Shown here: one piece after another, positions 34,990 through 42,499 of the stretch
Layout of the letters: each line of letters opens with the position of its first letter
Position numbering within the stretch: the first letter of the stretch is position 1
Source: CAVDHB01 sp963608705
Lineage (GTDB): Bacteria > Bacteroidota > Bacteroidia > Bacteroidales > Bacteroidaceae
Reading direction: 5' to 3'
Assembly: GCA_963608705.1 (NCBI GenBank)
Contig: CAVDHB010000039.1
Coordinates: 1-48,438, forward strand
DNA length: 48,438 nucleotides
Notes under the pieces: model-generated
Database searches by the model: none
Seen by the model: the letters and a program-made list of their open reading frames with translations, nothing else
Told to the model about the DNA's origin: nothing
Made by a program: the position numbers and the translations under genes

Positions 34990-35850
34990 ATGAGCAAAAA
35001 ACATTATACAAAACGGCTGTGTCCTGCGACAACATATTTTTACGAACCAACACTTAAGGCTTTGGATTTATTGGGTGGTTCTGGCTCAACCGATGAGATA
35101 TATAAAAAGATTCTTTCTATCACAAGTTTATCTAGTGAAGTTATAGATGAGATGCATAGTTTCACGATGACTGAGGTGGAGTACAGACTTATGTGGGCAA
35201 GAACAGAGCTGAAGAATTATGGTGCTGTTGAGAACAGTAGGCAAGGTGTATGGACTTTGACTGCAAAGGGTGCTAAGATGTTGAAATCTGGTGATATAAA
35301 CTCAACGGAAATAAAAAGAGGTCTGATTAAAAAGAAATGCAGTAGCAAACAAAGTTCACAGGAAGATAGCGAAGAACAAGAAAAGAAAGATTGGCGTGAA
35401 CAAGTATCCGATATTCTTCATAGCCTTGACCCTTATGCTTTTGAACGACTCGCACAACGATTGTTAAGAGAATGTGGATTTTCTGATGTAGAGGTAACGA
35501 AAAAGTCAGGTGATGGAGGAATTGACGGTACAGGGAAGCTTAGAATAAATGGTATATTCAGTTTCAATGTTGCATTCCAATGCAAACGCTATAAAGGCCC
35601 TGTCGGTGCACCACAAATACGTGACTTCCGTGGTTCACTTGGAACTAACATTGAAAAAGGTGTACTAATAACAACTGGGTCTTTTACTCGTGAGGCAAAA
35701 GACGAGGCCTCAAGTGAAGGTAAACGTCTTATTGATTTGATGGATGGAGAAGAACTCATCAATAAACTTGCAGAATATGGGATTGGTCTCAATGAAGTCA
35801 AATCATACGAAGTAGATGAAGCATTCTTCAATACGCTTAATGAAATATGA
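34990..35850 (+). CDS. Mrr-type restriction endonuclease
   Basis: 286 residues. The N-terminal winged-helix Mrr_N domain (about 10-95: AWRTELKNYG-like segment, GVWTLTAKG) is followed by a charged linker with many Glu, Lys and Ser (110-135) and a PD-(D/E)xK Mrr_cat domain, with D179 in GDGGIDG and Q197-x-K199 in FQCKRYKG. Mrr enzymes often cut methylated DNA (type IV), though some belong to type II systems. It begins 3 bp after the stop of the methyltransferase fragment and ends by overlapping the next gene (ATGA at 35847-35850). It appears intact. Confidence 0.85.
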   Translation: MSKKHYTKRLCPATTYFYEPTLKALDLLGGSGSTDEIYKKILSITSLSSEVIDEMHSFTMTEVEYRLMWARTELKNYGAVENSRQGVWTLTAKGAKMLKSGDINSTEIKRGLIKKKCSSKQSSQEDSEEQEKKDWREQVSDILHSLDPYAFERLAQRLLRECGFSDVEVTKKSGDGGIDGTGKLRINGIFSFNVAFQCKRYKGPVGAPQIRDFRGSLGTNIEKGVLITTGSFTREAKDEASSEGKRLIDLMDGEELINKLAEYGIGLNEVKSYEVDEAFFNTLNEI

Positions 35851-36581
35851 CAGTAATGACGGCAGAAGAACTATATAGCAGATTGCAGAAAAAGGATTTG
35901 TCTCAAATCAAGTTCAATGGCTTCATAACGATAGGTGATACAAATATTGACATAACGAAGTGGCACGATGTCGTTGGCAACATTATACAAGAATGGCTCG
36001 AAGGGTGGCTGAAGAAGAACGGCATATCTTTCGCCAACAACCCGAACCCACAGATGCCGCCAGATGTGTTTCTTAATGTAGAAGACAAGACAAAGGACTT
36101 ACTGGAAGTAAAGGCGTTCAATTACGAGGCAACACCGGGCTTCGACATTGCTGACTTCAAGGCATATCAGCGTGAAATCATACAGCAGCCTTATATGCTG
36201 AACACGAAATACATCATCTTTGGTTATGCAATGTCTGATGAAGGTGTCGTAACTATAAAGAAAGTATGGCTGAAAAACGTATGGGAGATTTGCCGTCCTT
36301 CAGACAAGTGGTCTGTAAACGTTCAGTATAAGAACGGTGTAGTACATAAAATTCGTCCTGCTAAATGGTATTCCAAAAGCAAAGCTATACATTACACACC
36401 TTTCGAATGCCTCGAAGACTTCCTTTCTGCCATAGAAAATACAGTTTACTACAATCCCGATACCCGTGACCAAGCTGTCGGATGGAAAGAGCGGATGGAA
36501 AAGAGTTATTCAGACTTCTACGGGAAGAAAATCACGATTCCACGTTGGATGGATGTAAAGGATAAGTATTTTAGAAAGTGA
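35847..36581 (+). CDS. Type II restriction endonuclease, NgoBV-like
   Basis: 244 residues with a PD-(D/E)xK site: P72-D73 in MPPDVFLN and E87-V-K89 in LLEVKAFN. The wider pattern (ITKWHDVVGNIIQEWLEGWL, PGFDIADFKAYQ, YIIFGYAM, KVWEICRPS) fits the NgoBV/NlaIV-like family as I remember it. The known NgoBV recognition site is GGNNCC, and its partner is a C5 methyltransferase, in line with the fragment at 34696; the site recognised here is not known. The reading frame is intact with no missing motif. With the methyltransferase broken, protection of the host must come from elsewhere, or the enzyme must be silent. Confidence 0.68.
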   Translation: MTVMTAEELYSRLQKKDLSQIKFNGFITIGDTNIDITKWHDVVGNIIQEWLEGWLKKNGISFANNPNPQMPPDVFLNVEDKTKDLLEVKAFNYEATPGFDIADFKAYQREIIQQPYMLNTKYIIFGYAMSDEGVVTIKKVWLKNVWEICRPSDKWSVNVQYKNGVVHKIRPAKWYSKSKAIHYTPFECLEDFLSAIENTVYYNPDTRDQAVGWKERMEKSYSDFYGKKITIPRWMDVKDKYFRK

Positions 36582-36587
36582 TGAAAT

Positions 36588-36788
36588 ATGATTCATATAT
36601 TAATAAACAATTTGGAATGGATATTTGACGGCATTGGAACTTCAATCGTGTCACTTATCTTGGGACTTTTAGTAGGTGGTGGAGTTGGATATAAGATAGG
36701 AATTAAAAAATCTATCAATCAAAAACAATCCGCACGTGACAATGCCAATCAAATACAAATAGGGGATATAAATAATGGAGATAAATAA
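36588..36788 (+). CDS. 66-residue membrane protein with C-terminal NxxQIQxGxIN motif
   Basis: The N-terminus MIHILINNLEWIFDGIGT leads into one Gly-rich membrane segment (about 16-36, SIVSLILGLLVGGGVGY), a basic stretch (KIGIKK) and a polar tail. The tail ends with N52-A-N-Q55-I-Q-I-G59-D-I61-N62. The next gene's product has the same pattern near its start. The gene begins 6 bp after the endonuclease stop and overlaps the next gene by 14 bp, so it belongs to the same operon. By size it could be a small membrane effector or anchor. No known function; the motif pairing is the only lead. Confidence 0.7.
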   Translation: MIHILINNLEWIFDGIGTSIVSLILGLLVGGGVGYKIGIKKSINQKQSARDNANQIQIGDINNGDK

Positions 36789-37884
36789 TCAAACTCAAAA
36801 GGGTGGAGACAATTCTACCCAAATTCAAGCAGGCACGATAAATTATATATATCAAGGTATAACAGAGGAAAAAGCCAAAGAAATATGTCGATATGAATGC
36901 CAGAAGGCATTACAACAATGGGCACAAAATGCTCATGATACAGCAAATGAACGAATAAGTAAGCTGGAAGAGAAAGTATTACCCAAGATGGTGAAGTATG
37001 ATAAAGAATTAAGGATTTTCTCTGACCCAAGCTTTCAAATTCTGTTACGTAAGGCACAAATATCTGCAGCTTGCTCTGAACGTGATGAAGATTATGAAAT
37101 GTTATCAGATTTATTGTTGCATCGTGCAGAACAATCAGATAACAGGAGTAGAAAATTGGGAATTGAAAAGGCTATAGAAGTCGTTGATAAAGTTGACGAG
37201 GTTGCACTTATTGCTTTGTCGTTAGTATATGCCATAGATAAATTTATCCCTATTTCTTTAAATGTTGATGAAGGAATAAACGCCTTAGCTAACTTATATA
37301 CTAAAATTATTGGTTGTAAGTCCTTACCTGACGGGACAGAATGGATGGAACATCTTGATCTCTTATCTGCAATACGTATGAATTCAACAGGTATAGGGAG
37401 CTTTAATAAAATGGAGAATTTTGTTCCCCAAAAGTTGCACAACTATTTTGTGTGTGGAATAGAGAACAGCAGTGTGCAGTATGAACAAATAGTTGAAAGA
37501 TTTAAGAAATGTGGATTAAGTATGTCTTGTTTTACTCCTTATCCTTTGAAGTCTGGTTTCTTACAATTAAATATTCCAACAAATAATATTGATGAGTTAA
37601 GTATAACACGAACGACTACACAAGGATTATCTATTCAAATTCCACTAACAACAGAACAAAAGGATTGTATTTCTTTTGCTATCCAAATGGCTGCAAAAGA
37701 AGATTTAAATGACGAAAACATGAAATTGGAATTTTGGAAGATATGGAATAAACACCCAATATTGTCACGTATAAAGGATTGGTGGAATAAATTGCCTGTT
37801 TTATTTACCATAACCCCTATGGGTAAGGCACTTGCTAACGCCTATATAAAAGGTAAAGATCCTACAGTACCATCTTTGTATTGA
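36775..37884 (+). CDS. LPO_1073/Vpar_1526-type protein with N-terminal NxxQIQxGxIN motif
   Basis: 369 residues, soluble. The N-terminal 25 residues are polar and Gln/Asn/Gly-rich, with N13-S-T-Q16-I-Q-A-G20-T-I22-N23 matching the tail of the preceding membrane protein at seven positions. A helical, probably coiled-coil stretch follows (about 32-75), then a mostly alpha-helical domain, and near the end FTITPMGKALANAYI, which could be a winged-helix element. It resembles what I recall as the LPO_1073/Vpar_1526 family, of unknown function. The start overlaps the previous gene by 14 bp. The island ends here: traJ-derived sequence begins within a few bases of the stop. Confidence 0.65.
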   Translation: MEINNQTQKGGDNSTQIQAGTINYIYQGITEEKAKEICRYECQKALQQWAQNAHDTANERISKLEEKVLPKMVKYDKELRIFSDPSFQILLRKAQISAACSERDEDYEMLSDLLLHRAEQSDNRSRKLGIEKAIEVVDKVDEVALIALSLVYAIDKFIPISLNVDEGINALANLYTKIIGCKSLPDGTEWMEHLDLLSAIRMNSTGIGSFNKMENFVPQKLHNYFVCGIENSSVQYEQIVERFKKCGLSMSCFTPYPLKSGFLQLNIPTNNIDELSITRTTTQGLSIQIPLTTEQKDCISFAIQMAAKEDLNDENMKLEFWKIWNKHPILSRIKDWWNKLPVLFTITPMGKALANAYIKGKDPTVPSLY

Positions 37885-37886
37885 GT

Positions 37887-38453
37887 AACTGAGCTTCAAG
37901 CATTCCGTGTGTGTCCTGCACCACGAGGGTGAGCACGCCATTCATCGTGCCAAGCACGATGGTGGGGAACAGGAGGATGCAGAAGCCGATGGCGAACGGA
38001 CGGAGCAACGGGTACACGTCTATCGGCTCAGACCGTGCCAGCGACTGCCACACACGCACCGCCACGTAGAACAACGCACTCAGCCTAGCAATGCTGGTAG
38101 CAACTCTAGTCATGTCCTCGTACAGGGACATCATCTCGTCACGGAGCATCTTTTGAAAGCTGCTGACGTAGATGTCGGTGATGTCGCCCACCATGAGGAT
38201 GGGCTGCTGCACCTTCTTTGCATCCTTGACGAGGTTATTCACTGACTTCAATGTGTCAGAGTACTTCTTGCCCTGCTCGTAAATCTTCACCGTCTCCTTG
38301 AAGTTGTTCACCATATTCGTGGCGGTCTTCGAGGCGTTGATGATGCCATGCGTAAGGTTGCCGGGATCGCTCACCTACCCACTTGGTGTTTGCTTTGTTT
38401 GCAAGGAGCAGGCAGAGGCAAAAGGTTGCGGTCGCTTTTGTTCTAGTTCTCAT
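37887..38453 (-). pseudogene. Decayed traI-traJ fragment of a Bacteroides conjugative transposon
   Basis: Read on the minus strand. The TraI signal region MRTRTKATATFCLCLLLAN starts at 38453 and ends at KWV, where one extra base near 38372-38378 shifts the frame. The TraI body then continues (SDPGNLTHGIINASK, YVSSFQKMLRD) until about 38138, where it joins the TraJ sequence (EMMSLYEDMTRVATSIARLS, PLLRPFAIGFCILLFPTIVLGT). TraJ homology stops at VVQDTHGMLEAQ near 37887, at the edge of the restriction operon. TraI (DUF4141) and TraJ are consecutive genes of the CTnDOT-type transfer operon. A frameshift and two deletions mean neither protein is made. Confidence 0.82.
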
Positions 38454-38509
38454 TGTATATCAATTTATATTATTACTTTTGCAACAAGTTACAACATTCT
38501 CGTAACTAT

Positions 38510-38539
38510 TCAGCGATACCGAACCTCTTTTAATTCCAT
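38510..38539 (-). pseudogene. Truncated second gene of the antitoxin-like operon
   Basis: An ATG 12 bp after the stop of the 57-residue gene starts MELKEVRYR and stops after nine residues; unrelated traI-side DNA follows. It looks like the first codons of a downstream partner, probably the toxin of a two-gene module, cut off by a deletion. Too short to identify. Confidence 0.4.
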
Positions 38540-38551
38540 CTCAAACTCCGC

Positions 38552-38725
38552 TCATTTTCGATTAAATCGGAATGAGCGGGATTTATCCAACACTTTTTGC
38601 AACCGTTTCTTGGCTGAAGCCGACAAACGGGGAGTTGCTTTCACAGCGTTCTCATCGGCTCTACGCACAAATTCTTTTGCCGTAGCACCTTCCAAAACCG
38701 GGATGTTTTTTATCGTGATAGCCAT
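38552..38725 (-). CDS. 57-residue antitoxin-like protein
   Basis: Translation from the ATG at 38725 starts MAITIKNIPVLEGATAKEF and ends in a Lys/Arg-rich tail (RSFRFNRK). The middle includes RRADENAVKATPRLSASAKK. Size, charge and layout resemble small Bacteroidota antitoxins followed by a toxin gene, but the family is not certain. A full promoter precedes it (38742-38772: TTTG, 19 bp, TATATTTG on the minus strand), the best sign that the frame is real. The downstream partner is cut off after nine codons. Confidence 0.6.
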   Translation of the reverse strand: MAITIKNIPVLEGATAKEFVRRADENAVKATPRLSASAKKRLQKVLDKSRSFRFNRK

Positions 38726-38741
38726 AAACGTAATTTTTATG

Positions 38742-38772
38742 CAAATATACTACTTTATTATCACATAGCAAA
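38742..38772 (-). promoter_or_regulatory. Promoter of the antitoxin-like gene
   Basis: On the minus strand TTTG (38769-38772) and TATATTTG (38742-38749) are separated by 19 bp. The ATG lies 17 nt after the -7 element, giving a very short leader. The -33 element touches the base of the terminator hairpin at 38773-38806. Confidence 0.7.
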
Positions 38773-38806
38773 AATGCCCAACTGACCGTGTAGGCAGTTG
38801 AGCATT
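38773..38806 (-). terminator. Terminator of the outer-membrane beta-barrel gene
   Basis: AATGCCCAACTG at 38773-38784 pairs with CAGTTGAGCATT at 38795-38806 (one mismatch). On the minus strand it is followed by further T (ATTTTTGC). It lies 85 bp after the stop of the beta-barrel gene and resembles the hairpin at 42447-42474. Confidence 0.7.
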
Positions 38807-38891
38807 AGGGGATTGCGACAGGTCCTTACGAGGAGTATGGTTCTGTGCATCCATAGCTTACCCACTTCAACCAAGTGATGAAGTCCAGACA

Positions 38892-40958
38892 CTAATTCCC
38901 GAACCTTGACATGTTCGGTTTCTTGATTTTCTTTTCCTTGAATCCACCGAAGCGGTAGATGAAAGTGGCCTCGAAAGTGCGGCTGTATGGACTGTTTTCC
39001 ATGACAAACCGCTGTTTGCCTTGCGTGAAGTCGCAGGTGGCGTGCATGGTGTCAAACAGGTCGTTTCCTTTCACTTGCAGAATGGCGTTCCCCTTCAGGA
39101 AGGTGTAGCGCAAGGCGGTGTCTACCTTTCCTACAGGATGGATATTATAGCTTCCTTGAATGGCTCCTCTTACATACATTCCGCTCAGTTCCAGCTGGAT
39201 GTTCGGACGGGTACAGAGGTTGAACACCTGCTTGGCCTGCCCGAAGAGTTGCCAACTTTTGTGGTCAAAAGGTGCGTCATAGTAATGGGAGGCTTTGTCG
39301 TGCATCCTTGTGGCTTGTAGCGTGATTTGACCGTTCCACCATGTGCCTACCTTGAACGGCACCACGGCGGTGATGCTCAGCTCCTGATGGTAGTCCCAGT
39401 TGTTCGTGTTGTAGAGAAGCCGGAGCTGCCGCGAGTCCAGGTAGGCCATCTGTGTGAAGTAGTTTTTGTCGTAGTCGTAAGAGACCGAGAGGACGTATTT
39501 TTGCTTGAAAATGTATTGCAGGGAGGCCGTGTAGTCTACTTCCGGCTTCAGGTAAGGATTGGTGTGTATCTCCGTGTACCCATCCTCATAGGAGGTGCTG
39601 CCCGACAATTCCCAGTAGGTGGGATAATACTTGTCGCTGGTGAAGGACAGTTGGAAGATGTGTTGGGGCGCTGCCGTGTAGCTCAAGTTCAATGTGGGGT
39701 ACAACGCCCATTTTTGGTAGTTCTCCATCTTGTAGTACTCCAAGGCGAGGGAGGCATCCAGGGAGAGTCGCTGACTCAGCTGTGCGGAGAAGCCGCCGTA
39801 GAGATTGTACGTGTACTCATGGATGTCCGAGTTTGTGTCGTCCTCGTCCGGCTTGCCCTTGAACAATTGTGCGTTGTGGCTCTTGGCGTAGTTGAATGAC
39901 GTGCCGTAGTCCAGTGACCATACTTTGTTCAAGTCCGTGGAGTGGTCGATGTAGGCGTGGAGACGGTCGATGCGCTGTGTGGAGTAGGTGTCGAAGGCCG
40001 AGGACTGGGCGGATTGGCTGGTGTTCGCCAAATACTGCGTGTTGTTCATGAGGTAGCGAGTGTAGTCCACTCCTGCTTTCAACGAGGTCAGCCCGTTGAA
40101 GTCCAACGACACGTTGTGCAGCTTGCTGTCTGAAACCTTATTTGAATGCGATTGGAACAGGTTGCCTTCAGTGTTCGTGTTGTTTTTTCCGTCAGGTGCG
40201 GTGAACGTGCCGTTATAGGCCAGGCTGAGATGGTTGTCCTTTCCCCATTTGTAGGTCAGTCCTCCGTGTGCGGTATGGGATAAATGACGGGAGTTCATCC
40301 ATATGGACTGGTCAATGTCGTGCGCCACTTCATTGACCACATGATGTGTGTGGATGTCGTTTTTTGAGCGTTTTTGGATGAAGTTGGCGTTATAGAGTAC
40401 ATCCCATTCCCAATGAGGGGAAACATAGCTCAGCGTGAGACCTCCGTTTCCGCTTGCTTTCTGCTCCTGTGTGTAGCCAGCCTTCACTTCGCCTTGCAGT
40501 CCGCCTTCTCCTTGGCGGTATTTTCGGGTGACGAGGTTGATGGCCGCCCCTTTCACATGGTATCGGGCTGGAGCGGCTTGCATCACCTCCGCTTTCACTA
40601 CTTTCGAGGCGGGCATGCTCTTCAAAAGTTGGAAAAGTTGCTCCTGTGTCATGGTGGAGACTTTGCCGTTGAAGATGACCGTGATTTTGTGGCTGCCGAG
40701 ATAAGTCAGCTTCTCGTCCTTTTCCATGACTCCCGGCAAAGCCGTCAGACAGTCGTAGGCGGAAGTGACCAGCGAGGTCTTCGCCACTTCTTTCAAGTCA
40801 TAGACCAGCATTCCTTTTTCCGCTTTCAGCATGGGGCGTTGCCCTTTTACCACCAAGTCTTTCAGTGTCTGTCGTTGTGTGTGTAGGTTGTCGGTAGTTT
40901 GAGCCGAGGCTTGCAGTGTCATGGACAGAAGCAGTGTAGCAAAATAGATTTTTCTCAT
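38892..40958 (-). CDS. Outer-membrane beta-barrel family protein (TonB receptor-like)
   Basis: 688 residues. The signal peptide ends LQASA/Q near residue 19. A plug-like domain follows (LKDLVVKGQRPML, LTALPGVMEKDEKLTYLGSHKITVIFNGK), then a long barrel with alternating aromatic strands and a C-terminal strand FIYRFGGF. Most relatives have about 800 residues with a carboxypeptidase-like domain in front of the plug; here that domain is missing and the mature protein begins almost at the plug. It may act as a porin or receptor; the ligand is unknown. It is transcribed alone, from the promoter at 41038-41067 to the hairpin at 38773-38806. Confidence 0.82.
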   Translation of the reverse strand: MRKIYFATLLLSMTLQASAQTTDNLHTQRQTLKDLVVKGQRPMLKAEKGMLVYDLKEVAKTSLVTSAYDCLTALPGVMEKDEKLTYLGSHKITVIFNGKVSTMTQEQLFQLLKSMPASKVVKAEVMQAAPARYHVKGAAINLVTRKYRQGEGGLQGEVKAGYTQEQKASGNGGLTLSYVSPHWEWDVLYNANFIQKRSKNDIHTHHVVNEVAHDIDQSIWMNSRHLSHTAHGGLTYKWGKDNHLSLAYNGTFTAPDGKNNTNTEGNLFQSHSNKVSDSKLHNVSLDFNGLTSLKAGVDYTRYLMNNTQYLANTSQSAQSSAFDTYSTQRIDRLHAYIDHSTDLNKVWSLDYGTSFNYAKSHNAQLFKGKPDEDDTNSDIHEYTYNLYGGFSAQLSQRLSLDASLALEYYKMENYQKWALYPTLNLSYTAAPQHIFQLSFTSDKYYPTYWELSGSTSYEDGYTEIHTNPYLKPEVDYTASLQYIFKQKYVLSVSYDYDKNYFTQMAYLDSRQLRLLYNTNNWDYHQELSITAVVPFKVGTWWNGQITLQATRMHDKASHYYDAPFDHKSWQLFGQAKQVFNLCTRPNIQLELSGMYVRGAIQGSYNIHPVGKVDTALRYTFLKGNAILQVKGNDLFDTMHATCDFTQGKQRFVMENSPYSRTFEATFIYRFGGFKEKKIKKPNMSRFGN

Positions 40959-40983
40959 CTCTTCTGTTTAGTGTTTAGTTATT

Positions 40984-41025
40984 AATGTGTAGTGTTTACT
41001 TAGTGCCAATTAAACACTACACATT
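40984..41025. repeat. AT-rich hairpin in the leader of the beta-barrel gene
   Basis: AATGTGTAGTGTTTA (40984-40998) and its exact complement (41011-41025) flank a 12 nt loop. It belongs to the same family as 32566-32611. Unlike most copies it lies between a promoter (41038-41067) and a start codon (40958), so it would be in the 5' leader. Confidence 0.85.
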
Positions 41026-41037
41026 GTTTTCTGCACG

Positions 41038-41067
41038 CAAAGTTACGAAAAAAAACAAAACAAGCAA
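41038..41067 (-). promoter_or_regulatory. Promoter of the beta-barrel gene
   Basis: The minus strand reads TTG (41065-41067), 19 bp, TAACTTTG (41038-41045), fitting the Bacteroidota consensus. The leader of about 75 nt contains the AT-rich hairpin. Confidence 0.65.
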
Positions 41068-41084
41068 TTCTTTGGATGTTTACA

Positions 41085-41190
41085 TTCTCCTGTCTTGCAC
41101 GTTGCAACAAGTAGAGACGCGATTCATCGCGTCTCCATTCATTGCGTCTCCACATTCATCAGCGATGAATTAATTGTATCTGTGATTAGC
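41085..41190. repeat. Partial copy of the 622 bp unit with GTAGAGACGCGAT hairpin
   Basis: It starts ATTCTCCTGTCTTGCACGTTG, close to the first bases of the 622 bp units, and carries the hairpin at 41111-41137, an extra half-copy (ATTGCGTCTCCA), the TTCATCAGCGATGAA palindrome and TTGTATCTGTGAT. It corresponds to about the first 100 bp of a unit. Confidence 0.85.
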
Positions 41191-41362
41191 TAATTAACGC
41201 AAATAGCTTCACTCCTTATCGAAGCCTGCTTCGTTGCCCATCGCAAAAGGCTTCGTTGGCCATCGAAGCCTTATGCGTTTTTTATGCTTCCTGTTGTTCC
41301 AAAGAAAGGTAAAATCAACGGAATTAGTTATTTTCACATTCATCCGTTTCCAAAGAAAGCCG
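41191..41362. other. Short direct repeats and hairpin upstream of the fic promoter
   Basis: GCTTCGTTGCCCATCG (41228-41243) is repeated 22 bp later as GCTTCGTTGGCCATCG (41250-41265). The second copy forms a 9 bp hairpin, AAGGCTTCG (41247-41255) with CGAAGCCTT (41264-41272), loop TTGGCCAT. A T-run follows at 41278-41283, so it can act as a plus-strand terminator. No gene is seen here. Confidence 0.6.
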
Positions 41363-41370
41363 TATCTTTG
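41363..41370 (+). promoter_or_regulatory. -7 promoter element for fic
   Basis: TATCTTTG matches TAnnTTTG, 82 bp upstream of the Fic ATG. No -33 TTTG at the usual distance. Confidence 0.55.
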
Positions 41371-41452
41371 TACTGAATTAGAGCCGGGCTTATGATTACA
41401 GGCAAATAAATCAGAACCATGCGGCAAACATTTCTTAAAGCAAAAGGACGAT

Positions 41453-42442
41453 ATGAAAGGGATAGACCGTAAATTGGTAGAGACCGTTAACCGATACATA
41501 GCTTCGGGGATTGAGCAGCAGGTGGATTACGAGAAATTCTACCTCTATTCACTCATTACCCATTCCACAGCCATTGAAGGCTCAACGGTAACAGAAGTGG
41601 AAAATCAGTTGTTGTTTGATGAGGGGATTACTGCCAAAGGGCGAAGCTTGATGGAGCAGATGATGAATGTGGACTTGAAAAATGCCTATCTCTATGGTTT
41701 TCAATGTGTAAAGCGGAATGAGCCATATACCGTCGAACTATTATGCAGGCTTGCTGCCAAAGTAATGCAACGCACAGGATCGGAATACCACACCTTGAGT
41801 GGTGATTTTGATTCTTCAAGAGGGGACTTGCGGTTATGTAACGTAAGTACTGGATTTGGCGGCAAAAGTTATTTGGCTTTTCGGAAAGTACGCAAGGCGA
41901 CCGTTGATTTCTGCCATTGGCTGAACAATGAACTGGCCTCGGCAGACAAAGACGATGTAGTCGCATGTTATCGTCTAAGCTATGAAGCCCATTTTCGGCT
42001 TGTGACCATCCATCCATGGGTGGATGGCAACGGACGTACCACAAGGTTGTTGATGAACATGGTACAACGACAGTTGAATCTTATTCCTTCCATCGTGACG
42101 AAAGAGTCCAAGGGAGAATATATACAGGCTCTTATTGACAGCCGTGAAAATGAAGACAGTACAATCATCCAGGACGTGATGATTGCTCAACATATTGATA
42201 ATCTCGAAAATAGAATTTTACAGTATCAACAAAGCATTGGTGATACTGTAAATGGTACTGCAACGCTGCAAGATACGGCAGTCCGACTCATTGCGGCTAT
42301 TAAGGAGCATCCCTCATTCACCTACGATGAATATGCCAAGGTTTTGCATGTCAGTCGCACGACCATAGCGCGCCACCTTAAGAAGCTGAACGGAAAACGC
42401 ATAGGGGCGGATAAGGATGGACATTGGGAAATAATAAAGTAA
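41453..42442 (+). CDS. Fic family protein, class II (AMPylase-like)
   Basis: 329 residues. The Fic motif HPWVDGNGRTTR at 187-198 has the catalytic His187 and the anion hole, so the enzyme should be able to transfer AMP (or another NMP) to a hydroxyl. An inhibitory motif S-x-x-x-E-G is present near the N-terminus (S38 to E42-G43 in STAIEG), which defines class II self-inhibited proteins. The C-terminus has a winged helix (YDEYAKVLHVSRTTIARHLKKL). The target is unknown. The gene stands alone, with no separate antitoxin, as expected for class II. Confidence 0.9.
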   Translation: MKGIDRKLVETVNRYIASGIEQQVDYEKFYLYSLITHSTAIEGSTVTEVENQLLFDEGITAKGRSLMEQMMNVDLKNAYLYGFQCVKRNEPYTVELLCRLAAKVMQRTGSEYHTLSGDFDSSRGDLRLCNVSTGFGGKSYLAFRKVRKATVDFCHWLNNELASADKDDVVACYRLSYEAHFRLVTIHPWVDGNGRTTRLLMNMVQRQLNLIPSIVTKESKGEYIQALIDSRENEDSTIIQDVMIAQHIDNLENRILQYQQSIGDTVNGTATLQDTAVRLIAAIKEHPSFTYDEYAKVLHVSRTTIARHLKKLNGKRIGADKDGHWEIIK

Positions 42443-42446
42443 AAAA

Positions 42447-42474
42447 GCCCAACTGACTCCACGGTCAGTTGGGC
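42447..42474 (-). terminator. Terminator of the phosphatase-like gene
   Basis: The perfect 11 bp stem GCCCAACTGAC/GTCAGTTGGGC with a 6 nt loop is followed on the minus strand by TTTTTT (complement of 42441-42446). It lies 25 bp after the minus-strand gene stop and 4 bp after the fic stop, and may end transcripts from both sides. Confidence 0.85.
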
Positions 42475-42499
42475 ATTAGGGTTGTTATTAAATTACTGA

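Noticed and set aside
34990..35850. Frame-shifted continuation of the methyltransferase
   Set aside because: This stretch encodes an Mrr-type nuclease with its own start; no methyltransferase motifs VI-X are found in any frame nearby.
38298..38768. 156-codon plus-strand frame with a hydrophobic C-terminus
   Set aside because: It lies opposite the traI remnant and the 57-residue gene, both better supported on the minus strand.
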